From contig CAZQZC010000022.1 of the NCBI GenBank assembly GCA_964597685.1, positions 1 through 25,750 on the forward strand: a DNA stretch of 25,750 bases, given 5' to 3'. This DNA comes from JBCBTJ01 sp964597685. GTDB lineage: Bacteria; Pseudomonadota; Alphaproteobacteria; Caulobacterales; Hyphomonadaceae. This document shows, one piece after another, positions 16,563 to 23,176 of this stretch. Within the stretch, counting starts at the first letter, position 1. Each line of letters opens with the position of its first letter. The notes under the pieces were generated by a model. The model was given only the letters and a program-made list of their open reading frames with translations. It had not been told where the DNA came from and searched no databases. A program made the translations under genes and the position numbers.

Positions 16563-18278
16563 CTATACTCCCCTCAAAACAGCCCAGCGCACGCAATTCG
16601 GCGGCGCTGCACCATCCCCGTTCGGATCAGCTTGTCCGGACAAGACAATCTGCTCCGTTCGCTCGACCCTTCCCCGCCCAAGGTAAATCGATCGTTCGAG
16701 TTTAGCGCCCGGATGACTGGTCTTAAAGCGCCAATTTTGCCCTTCTGCACTTGTGAGCTTGATCACATCGCCCGCCATGAGAGCCGTAACGTCGGGATGA
16801 AGGTGGAACCGCAAGTCGAACGAAATGAGCCCGTCTCTGTCCGAGAGGCCCTGGGAAACCGGCCTGACCAGCGAATCCTCGCCCGTCAGGCGCGAACCGT
16901 CGCCGGCGAGGAACAGACGGCGCCGGTGAAGCAGGCCATACTTGGAACGCCAGCCGGCATGTTGGGAATCGATCCAGATATGGTCGGTCTCTTCAAGTCT
17001 CTTCGCGGTGACGCCATCCGGCCCAACTGGATGAAGCAGGCGTGAATCGTCTGAATTATGGAATGGAGCGGCGTCCCGTCCGGCTAGCACGAGCGCCGAA
17101 TGGGCCGCCGTACGGCGAACAGCGGCCTGCCAGTCCAGATTAACGTCCGCGCTATAGCCGCAAGAGGTGATCAGTCTTTGCGCCCCGTCTGACAAATGGA
17201 ACGCCAGCGGAGCGCAATGGGCGGCGTCTGCAAACGGCGTATCAGGCGCCCCGCCCGCGTCCAGGATGACCAAAAGGCCGTCCTTCTCCAGTTTCTGGTA
17301 GGCCGACTTCATCGCGAAGGAAAAGCGTCGCGGCGGCGCTGGAAGGCGATCGAGGACAGCCGCGACCGTTTCGGCGCGCCCCTCTCCGCCGTCATGAAAC
17401 GGCGCCAGGCGGCCGTCGCTTAGCACGAAGAAACCAAGCATCGTCCCCATGCGGCCGATCCACTTCTCAACGAAGCCAGGGATCGTTCGACCGGCCCGCT
17501 CGAAAAGATCGGCGAGCGTCAGAAGGTCCGCCAAGGCGTCCAGCAATCGCTGAGGCGATCGGGTGGCGTGGCCGCCGTCCGCCAGGATTTGCGCGGTGCA
17601 TTCGTCGTCGAGGCGCTGAATTGCGCTATCGAGCCCCTTGGCGCCGCGCAATGCGATCTCAGCAGCGACGCTTAGGCAGGCGGCGCGCCAGCGAACGCCC
17701 GGATCGGGAAACGCGCCAGCGCCGGCTTCGACGTGCCGGATCTGACGGGCGAGCGCGTCAATCCTGTCGCGGCGAAGCGCGTCGTCGCCGACTTCGAATA
17801 GATCGGCGCCGCATAACATCCAATTCCAAGCTCGGTCCGCAGTCGGCCCCAAACGCCAGGCGAACCCGTGGAACTTTCCAAATTCCGCAATCCAGGCGTC
17901 GACCAGGCTGCGCGCGCGATCGCCGCCGGCGTCTCCTTGGGAATACAAATCCCGAAGCCAATCAAATCGGTGAATTCGGTCGGCGTAATGCCGCGACGGC
18001 GCAGCGATCGTCCACGGCGGCGCGCCGGACGGCATTTGAAGCCGCTCTCCGCCAATGCGCCAGACATCCGCCAGGAGCGCCTCCCCGCGCAGGACATCTG
18101 GCGGAACGATCTGTCTCATATGAAGACCGAACCCCTCGGGCGTCGGTCCGGAGATCTTCAATCGATAAACGGGGCTCGCCTTGACGTCGTCGCCCGGAGC
18201 GCCGGCGAAGCGCCGCCATAGAGCCGCGTCGGCCGAGGCGGAACTCTGGGCGGGACCAGCCGCTTCCGTGACCGTCAT
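16563..18278 (-). CDS. heparinase II/III family protein
   Basis: A 571-residue protein of the heparinase II/III-like polysaccharide lyase superfamily found beside purH in many alphaproteobacteria; its natural substrate is not established. The N-terminal alpha-toroid region has FDWLRDLYSQGD and W/R-rich helices; the beta-sandwich part has FHDGGEG, SAYQKLEKDG, LSDGAQRLITSCG and RRTAAHSALVL, which match the family C-terminal domain pattern. No signal peptide is visible from the chosen start, so export is uncertain. The ATG at 18278 is supported by GAGGGAG 5-6 bases upstream; the frame stays open further into rpe but that extension would be overlap only. It starts 22 bases after rpe ends. Confidence 0.88.
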   Translation of the reverse strand: MTVTEAAGPAQSSASADAALWRRFAGAPGDDVKASPVYRLKISGPTPEGFGLHMRQIVPPDVLRGEALLADVWRIGGERLQMPSGAPPWTIAAPSRHYADRIHRFDWLRDLYSQGDAGGDRARSLVDAWIAEFGKFHGFAWRLGPTADRAWNWMLCGADLFEVGDDALRRDRIDALARQIRHVEAGAGAFPDPGVRWRAACLSVAAEIALRGAKGLDSAIQRLDDECTAQILADGGHATRSPQRLLDALADLLTLADLFERAGRTIPGFVEKWIGRMGTMLGFFVLSDGRLAPFHDGGEGRAETVAAVLDRLPAPPRRFSFAMKSAYQKLEKDGLLVILDAGGAPDTPFADAAHCAPLAFHLSDGAQRLITSCGYSADVNLDWQAAVRRTAAHSALVLAGRDAAPFHNSDDSRLLHPVGPDGVTAKRLEETDHIWIDSQHAGWRSKYGLLHRRRLFLAGDGSRLTGEDSLVRPVSQGLSDRDGLISFDLRFHLHPDVTALMAGDVIKLTSAEGQNWRFKTSHPGAKLERSIYLGRGRVERTEQIVLSGQADPNGDGAAPPNCVRWAVLRGV

Positions 18279-18300
18279 AGCGCTCCCTCGACCCGCGCCA

Positions 18301-18960
18301 TTATGAACCTCGCAAGGCGGTGATGTTCGCCGCATACCGATCGGGGCCGCCACGGAAAACAGCCGAACCGGCGACAATAGCGTTGGCGCCGGCCGCCACC
18401 ACCGACCCCGCCGTGTCGACATTCACGCCGCCGTCGACCTCAAGTATGATATCTCGGCCTGATTTATCTATTTTTTGGCGCAGCGCTTCGATCTTACGCA
18501 ATTGATTCGAGATAAACTTTTGGCCGCCAAAGCCGGGGTTCACGGACATGACCAGGATCAGGTCGATATCGTCGAGCACATAGTCCACAGCGTCGACGGG
18601 CGTCCCGGGATTAAGCGCCACCCCTGGCCGCGCTCCCGCTGCGCGGATTGCTTGGACCGTCCGGTGAAGGTGTGGCCCAGCTTCAGGGTGCACAGTTATA
18701 ATGTCAGCGCCTGCGCGGACGAAGCCGTCGATATAGGGATCCACTGGCGCGATCATGAGGTGGACGTCGAACGGTTTCGCCGAATGCGGTTTCAGTTTCT
18801 CGATCACCGGCGCGCCGAGCGTCAGATTCGGAACAAAGTGACCATCCATGACATCGACATGAATCATGTCGGCCCCAGCCGCGTCGACGGCTCGAATCTC
18901 TTCACCCAGACAAGCGAAGTCCGCCGACAGGATAGACGGTGAAATCAGTACGCGAGACAT
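18301..18960 (-). CDS. rpe: ribulose-phosphate 3-epimerase
   Basis: A 219-residue TIM-barrel enzyme that interconverts ribulose 5-phosphate and xylulose 5-phosphate in the pentose phosphate pathway. Motifs: SPSILSADFACLGEE at the N-terminus, HVDVMDGHFVPN (catalytic Asp and metal His), FDVHLMI, VNPGFGGQKFI, and EVDGGVN with the second catalytic Asp. The length is normal (about 220). I start at the ATG at 18960 (MSRVLISPSI), although no clear ribosome site precedes it; an upstream in-frame GTG at 19023 would add 21 residues unlike the family. It heads the run rpe, heparinase-like, capD-like, purH, so ribose supply and purine synthesis may be co-expressed. Confidence 0.95.
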   Translation of the reverse strand: MSRVLISPSILSADFACLGEEIRAVDAAGADMIHVDVMDGHFVPNLTLGAPVIEKLKPHSAKPFDVHLMIAPVDPYIDGFVRAGADIITVHPEAGPHLHRTVQAIRAAGARPGVALNPGTPVDAVDYVLDDIDLILVMSVNPGFGGQKFISNQLRKIEALRQKIDKSGRDIILEVDGGVNVDTAGSVVAAGANAIVAGSAVFRGGPDRYAANITALRGS

Positions 18961-19021
18961 AGCAAGACGCGTAAAGCGGAACCCGCATCCACACAAGGCG
19001 GATGCTGAGTGTCGAGAGATC

Positions 19022-19036
19022 ACCGCACGTTGCGGT
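19022..19036 (-). terminator. small hairpin after the glycine-zipper lipoprotein gene
   Basis: ACCGCA and TGCGGT form a 6-bp stem with a 3-base loop, starting 9 bases beyond the lipoprotein stop codon (19046). There is no T-run, so it may be a weak terminator or an mRNA 3'-end stabiliser rather than a classic intrinsic terminator. Confidence 0.3.
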
Positions 19037-19045
19037 CTCCAATTG

Positions 19046-19534
19046 TCAAGCCGGGGTGACGGTCGCTCCGTCGGCGCGGAACGTTACGTTCACCGCCGTG
19101 CCAGGCTGTATCAGCAAATCGTCGCCTTGAATGATCTCACGCACTTCGCCCGAATCGAATTCCACGACGTAGGCGAAGCCGCGCTGCGTGTTCAAGCCTT
19201 TGCCGACTTCGTTTCCGATAATACCGCCGAGCACGGCGCCAGCGATCGCGCCTGCGGCGTTCGCCCGTCGGCCGCCGCCGATCGCGGAACCGCCAACACC
19301 GCCGAGAGCCGCGCCCGTAAACGCGCCCAATTGCGAATCTTCAGGCCGGATCTGAACTTCGCGAACCGACAAAACGACGCCCTGACGGATTGTCGAAACG
19401 GTGCGTACCGCTCTCGGGGAGACCTGATTGGCGCCGTAAGAGCTCGCGCACGCGGAGACGCCCAGAAAGGCGGCGGCGAGCAATGCGGCGCCGCCGGATT
19501 TGCGGATCACGGAGGGCTGCGCTTTTGCCGACAT
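19046..19534 (-). CDS. glycine-zipper 2TM outer-membrane lipoprotein, SlyB/Pcp-like
   Basis: A 162-residue envelope lipoprotein. The N-terminus has a basic start, a hydrophobic stretch and a lipobox VSAC with Cys29 as the lipidated residue. The centre (about residues 70-115) is a glycine-zipper pair: LGAFTGAALGGVGGSAIGG and AIAGAVLGGIIGNEVGKGL. The C-terminus (FAYVVEFDSGEVREIIQ, then a VNVTF strand) matches the SlyB/Pcp beta-rich tail. Relatives stabilise the outer membrane; no enzymatic role is known. The ATG at 19534 is backed by GAAGGAAC; a longer in-frame reading to 19639 lacks support. It stands alone between a probable terminator of the htpX-rsmB unit and rpe. Confidence 0.85.
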   Translation of the reverse strand: MSAKAQPSVIRKSGGAALLAAAFLGVSACASSYGANQVSPRAVRTVSTIRQGVVLSVREVQIRPEDSQLGAFTGAALGGVGGSAIGGGRRANAAGAIAGAVLGGIIGNEVGKGLNTQRGFAYVVEFDSGEVREIIQGDDLLIQPGTAVNVTFRADGATVTPA

Positions 19535-19613
19535 GGTCTGTTCCTTCACTGCTGTCACACTGCTCAATCCGTCATTCGGGCTGAACCGCGCATGAACCTT
19601 CTCGTTTCCTTTC

Positions 19614-19645
19614 GGAAAAGGGCCGCAGCCGCAAATCATGCGGCC
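19614..19645 (-). terminator. probable intrinsic terminator of the htpX-rsmB unit
   Basis: Immediately after the rsmB stop codon, GGCCGCA (19645-19639) can pair with TGCGGCC (19627-19621) and is followed on the minus strand by CTTTT. An alternative shorter stem, GCCGCA with the nearer TGCGGC, overlaps it. The T-run is short (4), so efficiency is uncertain. Confidence 0.42.
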
Positions 19646-20926
19646 TCAAACTTTCGTCAGCCGCGAGATGAAGAATGCGTCGCTCGGGACGTCGGATCCG
19701 GAAACCGTTGCGACGTCGCCCGTAACGCCGATGGACGCCGCGAAGCCCGGGCATTCGTCGGCCACAATCGGCGAACGCACGACCGCGCCCTCGCGAAGCG
19801 CCGATTCGACGACGTCCAAGCCCTCGGCCCGCAACGGGGAGCAAACACAATAAACCAAGGTCCCGCCGGGAGAGAGCATCTCGATCGCTGCGCGCAGGAG
19901 CCGAGCCTGGACGATCGGGAACCGCGCGACGTCCTCTGGCCGCTTGATCCAGGCGCCTTCCGGATGCCGGCGCAGAGTGCCCAGCGCCGAACAGGGCGCG
20001 TCCAGCAAGATATGCGTCGCCGGCTGATCAGGCCGCCATGTTTCAGCGTCCACCGCGATCACGTCGACACGCTCGCCCAAGCCTGTGCGCATGAGGTTCT
20101 CGCGTAAGCGCTTCAGACGGCCGGATGAGCGGTCCACGGCGACGACATGCGCGCCGCTGGCGGCGAGCTGCAGGGTCTTGCCGCCGGGTGCGGCGCAGAG
20201 GTCGATTACAGTGTCGCTGGCGGTGGCGTTCAGTAACCGCGCCGGCAATGTCGCCGACGGGTCCTGCACCCACCAATCACCCTCCTCGAATCCCGGCAAA
20301 GCGGCGACCGCGCGTCCGGTTTCCAGGCAGACAGATCCGCTTGGCGACGGCTCTCCCCCAACGCGCTCCGCAAGCGCCGCCGCGTCGCCGTCCTTCGGCG
20401 TCAGGCAGAGCGGAGGCTCCTCCGTTTGCTGCAAGGCTAGGCGCTTCGCCGCAGGACGTCCGATACTGTCGATCAAGGCGCGCTGCAGCCAGTCCGGCCA
20501 GACGGCGAGCAGCGGCGTTGCGTCGAAGATCTGCGATCCGTCCGCCGCACGACGCAGCACCGCATTGATAAGCCCGGCGGTGCGCCGCGTCTGCGGCCAA
20601 TCCTTTGCGGCGGCGACCGTTTCGCCGACGGCCGCATGCGCGGGCGTACCCAACAGCCACAATTGCGCCGCTCCGATCCGGAGCAAGGCGAGCGTTTCGA
20701 TAGGCGTCTCGGTCAGCGGACGATCCAAGAGGGTGTCGAGCCCAGCGTCGATGCGGCCCAGCTGGCGCAGGGCCGCGCTCGCCAGCGCCCGCGCGAAGCC
20801 GCGATCGGCCCCCTGGAGGCTGGCGAATGAGCGCGTCTGGGACAGGGCGTCGTCCAGAGTGCGTCGACGCTCCAAGGTCTCGATCAGTAATTCGGCGGAC
20901 GCACGCCTAACCGGGGCGGCGCTCAC
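19646..20926 (-). CDS. rsmB: RsmB/NOP-family 16S rRNA (cytosine-5)-methyltransferase
   Basis: A 426-residue protein with an N-terminal NusB-like RNA-binding domain (about residues 1-135) and a C-terminal SAM methyltransferase domain. Visible motifs are DLCAAPGGKTLQLA (SAM binding, about 244-257), LDAPCSALGTLRRHPEG (motif IV with the product-release Cys) and VYCVCS with the likely catalytic Cys362. E. coli RsmB methylates C967 of 16S rRNA; the same target is assumed. Translation starts with GTG at 20926, whose bases overlap the htpX stop (GTGA), so it depends on htpX translation. The length is near the usual ~430. Confidence 0.92.
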   Translation of the reverse strand: MSAAPVRRASAELLIETLERRRTLDDALSQTRSFASLQGADRGFARALASAALRQLGRIDAGLDTLLDRPLTETPIETLALLRIGAAQLWLLGTPAHAAVGETVAAAKDWPQTRRTAGLINAVLRRAADGSQIFDATPLLAVWPDWLQRALIDSIGRPAAKRLALQQTEEPPLCLTPKDGDAAALAERVGGEPSPSGSVCLETGRAVAALPGFEEGDWWVQDPSATLPARLLNATASDTVIDLCAAPGGKTLQLAASGAHVVAVDRSSGRLKRLRENLMRTGLGERVDVIAVDAETWRPDQPATHILLDAPCSALGTLRRHPEGAWIKRPEDVARFPIVQARLLRAAIEMLSPGGTLVYCVCSPLRAEGLDVVESALREGAVVRSPIVADECPGFAASIGVTGDVATVSGSDVPSDAFFISRLTKV

Positions 20927-21819
20927 CCCCAGGGGCCGCGCGGGCGGTCGGCGTCGACCATCACGCTCGAATCGCTCGATTCGGCCGCCATTTGCCGCAG
21001 AGCCGCGATCCGATTTGCGGTCGACGGGTGGGTCGAGAAGAGGTTGTCAGGCCCCTGCCCCGATAGGGGATTCATAATGTACATGTGCGCAAGGGCTGGA
21101 TTTCGCTCGGCCTGTCTGTTGAGCGTTGAGCGGGCGCCGCGGTCGATTTTCTTGAGCGCCGACGCCAGCCACATCGGGTTGCCGCAGATCTCTGCGCCGA
21201 TCCGGTCAGCCTCATACTCGCGCGACCGACTGATCGCCATTTGGACCAAAGCCGCCGCCATTGGGGCGAAAATCATAATGGCGAGGCCGCCCAGCAATCC
21301 GCCGCGTTCGCGCGCGCCGAAGAACAGCGCGAAGTTCGCCAACATGCCGATGGCGCCGGCCAGCGTGGCCGTCACGGTCATGGTCAGGGTGTCGCGGTTG
21401 CGGACATGGGCGAGTTCGTGGGCCATGACGCCGGCGACCTCTTCCCGCGACAGCATGGAGAGCAGACCTGTCGTCGCGGCTACCGCAGCGTGCTCAGGGT
21501 CCCGACCCGTGGCGAAGGCGTTCGGCTGGGGTGTCTCGATAATGTAGACTTTTGGCGCAGGCATGCCTGCTCTCTCCGCAAGCTTTTGGGTGTCGTCCAC
21601 AAACGCGCGAACAACCCGCGAGCGTTCGTCGGGCGTGACCTCGCGAGCGCCTTGCATCCGCAGCACGATCTTGTCGGCGTTCCAATACGAGAATGCGTTC
21701 ATCGCCATGGCGACGACAAAGGCGATCGCCATGCCGCCCGTTCCGCCGACAAAGAACCCAACGCCCATGAACAGCGCCGTCAAAGCCGCCAACAGCATGA
21801 ATGTACGGGCCATGCCCAT
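20923..21819 (-). CDS. htpX: membrane zinc metalloprotease HtpX
   Basis: A 298-residue M48-family inner-membrane protease that degrades misfolded membrane proteins together with FtsH in E. coli. Two hydrophobic segments lie within residues 1-45. The zinc motif HELAH is at 134-138 (His134, Glu135, His138), with the third ligand likely Glu201 in SREYEAD. Two more hydrophobic stretches sit between them. The C-terminus carries NLFSTHPSTANRIAAL, typical of the family. I chose the ATG at 21819, with GGGAG 8 bases upstream; the frame extends to a TTG at 21834. It is divergent from the SDHAF4-like gene (89 bases) and overlaps rsmB by 4 bases downstream. Confidence 0.95.
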   Translation of the reverse strand: MGMARTFMLLAALTALFMGVGFFVGGTGGMAIAFVVAMAMNAFSYWNADKIVLRMQGAREVTPDERSRVVRAFVDDTQKLAERAGMPAPKVYIIETPQPNAFATGRDPEHAAVAATTGLLSMLSREEVAGVMAHELAHVRNRDTLTMTVTATLAGAIGMLANFALFFGARERGGLLGGLAIMIFAPMAAALVQMAISRSREYEADRIGAEICGNPMWLASALKKIDRGARSTLNRQAERNPALAHMYIMNPLSGQGPDNLFSTHPSTANRIAALRQMAAESSDSSVMVDADRPRGPWG

Positions 21820-21848
21820 GGATCGAACTCCCAAATCAAAACGCCGCG

Positions 21849-21877
21849 TTACAAGCGGCTCACTGTTTTCCTATATG
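21849..21877 (+). promoter_or_regulatory. candidate promoter for the SDHAF4-like gene
   Basis: TATATG at 21872-21877 (4 of 6 to -10) with TTACAA at 21849-21854 (3 of 6 to -35) at a 17-base spacing. A start near 21884 would leave a ~25-base leader. The match is weak, but it is the only AT-rich box in the divergent htpX gap. Confidence 0.25.
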
Positions 21878-21908
21878 GCGAAGGTTAACCAAGTTGGGAG
21901 TCTTGTTC

Positions 21909-22106
21909 ATGTCCTCAAGCACAACGCGCAAACTGACGCCCGAAGCGAAGCGGGCGCTGGAGGAGGCCGACGCGCGGCGTCAAGCGCGGATCGCCGAGGA
22001 TGCAGCGCTCGACTCTCAACGTGCGGGCGAGACTGGCGGCCCGAAGGGTAAAGAGCCCACCCGTTATGGCGATTGGGAAAAGAACGGCCGCGCCTACGAC
22101 TTCTGA
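21909..22106 (+). CDS. DUF1674 / SDHAF4-like succinate dehydrogenase assembly factor
   Basis: A 65-residue protein with the hallmark C-terminal DUF1674 motif: GGPKGKEPTRYGDWEKNGRAYDF at the extreme end, preceded by a charged, Ala-rich helix (EAKRALEEADARRQARIAED). In mitochondria SDHAF4 binds flavinylated SDHA and helps its assembly into complex II; the bacterial homologues are presumed to do the same. The ATG at 21909 follows GGGAG at a 9-base distance. A longer in-frame reading from 21801 runs through the htpX start region and is not supported. It is divergent from htpX. Confidence 0.88.
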   Translation: MSSSTTRKLTPEAKRALEEADARRQARIAEDAALDSQRAGETGGPKGKEPTRYGDWEKNGRAYDF

Positions 22107-22214
22107 CGCGAAACGGGCTCGCCTCGGACGCGCGATCGCTTGATGGCGCCGGGCGCAAACCCTTACGGTCAAAGACTGAAAGTCCGCATTCGCCGCATTC
22201 AGGAGACGCCGACC

Positions 22215-22634
22215 ATGCAATTTCGATACAGATTGGCCGCATTGGCGGCGGGCGCGACGTGTCTTTGCGGGACGGCGGCGGCCGATGGACAACGCGGCGT
22301 CCCAGTTCAAGGACCCCCGCCCCTTCAGATACCGCCCGCCCCAACCCTGGCTGGCGGACCCGAGGCGCCTCCCGCGGCGGCGGCCGTGATCCCGAGCCCG
22401 GTCTATGCCGAACCCGCCGGCGACGGAGCGGTGCGCCTCTCGGACTCGTTCACCGCAAGCTTGACCGGCGGCGTCGGCGCAGGTGTCGAAAACGCGTTTC
22501 TAGGCGGCGGGAGCGGGTTTTTTATTGGTGGCCAACCGCGCTTCTCTGGCGTTCGCGCACGCTTCGGCAGCCGTTTCGGCTTTGCCCGCCGCGGCGTGGT
22601 CAGACGCGGCTTCGCCGGTCGGCGCGGTTTCTAG
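22215..22634 (+). CDS. small exported Pro/Gly-rich protein with Arg/Phe-rich tail, unknown function
   Basis: No family recognised. The 139-residue product has a probable signal peptide (MQFRYRLAALAAGATCLCGTAAA, cleavage before DG), then a Pro-rich stretch (PPPLQIPPAP), a Gly-rich centre (SLTGGVGAGVENAFLGGGSGFFIGG) and a basic tail in which Arg alternates with Phe/Gly (RARFGSRFGFARR and RRGFAGRRGF) ending in Phe. AGGAGA 9 bases upstream clearly supports the ATG at 22215. It lies 108 bases after the SDHAF4-like gene and 117 before a second exported Gly-rich protein with a similar order of parts. No catalytic motif or metal site is apparent. A cell-envelope or nucleic-acid/polyanion-binding role would be speculation. 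Confidence 0.7.
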   Translation: MQFRYRLAALAAGATCLCGTAAADGQRGVPVQGPPPLQIPPAPTLAGGPEAPPAAAAVIPSPVYAEPAGDGAVRLSDSFTASLTGGVGAGVENAFLGGGSGFFIGGQPRFSGVRARFGSRFGFARRGVVRRGFAGRRGF

Positions 22635-22658
22635 AACCGAGCGAAAAGACCTGTAATT

Positions 22659-22671
22659 GATCGTGACGATC
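22659..22671. promoter_or_regulatory. perfect 6-1-6 inverted repeat upstream of the sigma-54 promoter
   Basis: GATCGT-G-ACGATC is an exact palindrome with a one-base centre, about 36 bases upstream of the -24 element at 22700. It could be an operator or activator half-site pair for the downstream gene; it could also be chance in GC-rich DNA. Confidence 0.3.
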
Positions 22672-22699
22672 GCGAGACGCCGGCATTGGTTATCGCGGC

Positions 22700-22715
22700 T
22701 GGCACACCCCTTGCG
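22700..22715 (+). promoter_or_regulatory. sigma-54 (RpoN) -24/-12 promoter
   Basis: TGGCAC, five bases, then TTGCG: this matches the sigma-54 consensus TGGCAC-N5-TTGCW at all positions but the last. The invariant GG (22701-22702) and GC (22713-22714) are separated by exactly 10 bases, as required. A start about 12 bases downstream (near 22726) would give a leader of ~26 bases before the ATG at 22752, which also has a GGGGGA ribosome site. This is the only sigma-54 match I noticed in the window. Confidence 0.75.
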
Positions 22716-22751
22716 CGAGCTTGAGCCAAGTGTTCGCGTCGCGGGGGATGC

Positions 22752-23174
22752 ATGTCGAAGGTTACCTACAGCCTGTCACTGATCGGATTCATTCTGCTCA
22801 TCACGCCGGCCGCGCATGCGGATTTTCTGCGCGCGCCGCCATTGCCGGCCTGTGAAACATTACTGCGCGACGATCGCCCGCCGCAATATCTCCGGGGGTT
22901 GATGGGTTCGCTGCGCCAATCTTGTGAGCGCGCCGTCGCCGCGAACGACCTTCGCGGCGTGCAGCCCGACACGCCGGGCGTCCTTCTGGCCGGCGTGTCG
23001 CAGACCAACGGCGCGGTCGGCGTGGGCCTTGGCGGTCTCGGCGGGGCGAGCGTCCTCGGCGGTCAGGTCGCGTCAGGGCTAAACGCGCCCTCGGGCAGCC
23101 CGGGTCTCGACCACCGACAGCGCGTCCGGATGTATCGCGCGCAACGGAAACGACAGCGGGAACAGGGTCGCTGA
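22752..23174 (+). CDS. small exported Gly-rich protein under a predicted sigma-54 promoter, unknown function
   Basis: No family recognised. The 140-residue product begins with a clear signal peptide (hydrophobic SLSLIGFILLI, cleavage at AHA before DF). The mature N-terminal part has two Cys about 24 residues apart (PACETLL and RQSCERAV) that could form a disulfide. A Gly-rich middle follows (VGVGLGGLGG), then a strongly basic C-terminus (RQRVRMYRAQRKRQREQGR). The ATG at 22752 is preceded by GGGGGA; an out-of-frame ATG at 22748 is ignored. The sigma-54 promoter at 22700-22715 implies expression under an enhancer-binding activator, in alphaproteobacteria often tied to nitrogen, flagella or surface structures (known generally, not shown here). 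Its stop is 2 bases from that of the convergent SDR gene. Confidence 0.75.
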   Translation: MSKVTYSLSLIGFILLITPAAHADFLRAPPLPACETLLRDDRPPQYLRGLMGSLRQSCERAVAANDLRGVQPDTPGVLLAGVSQTNGAVGVGLGGLGGASVLGGQVASGLNAPSGSPGLDHRQRVRMYRAQRKRQREQGR

Positions 23175-23176
23175 CG

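Noticed and set aside
18866..20107. Long open frame (+ strand, ~413 codons) across rpe, the lipoprotein gene and rsmB
   Set aside because: It is antisense to three well-supported genes, spans their boundaries, and its translation is Arg/Ala-rich with no recognisable motif; a by-product of GC-rich codon use.
20923..20926. GTG start of rsmB as a possible misannotation
   Set aside because: The NusB-like domain needs this N-terminus and the 4-base overlap with the htpX stop is a standard coupling arrangement.
19646..20926. RsmB motif YCVCSPLRAEG lacking the textbook EN after the catalytic Cys
   Set aside because: Family members vary here, and the essential Cys pair and SAM loop are intact, so loss of function is not indicated.
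21884..21889. GTTAAC in the htpX / SDHAF4-like gap as a CtrA site
   Set aside because: Only one TTAA half is present; the second half at the required 7-base spacing is missing.
22140..22214. Longer N-terminus for the 139-residue exported protein
   Set aside because: The frame is open from a TTG at 22140, but the strong AGGAGA and the signal peptide both place the start at 22215.
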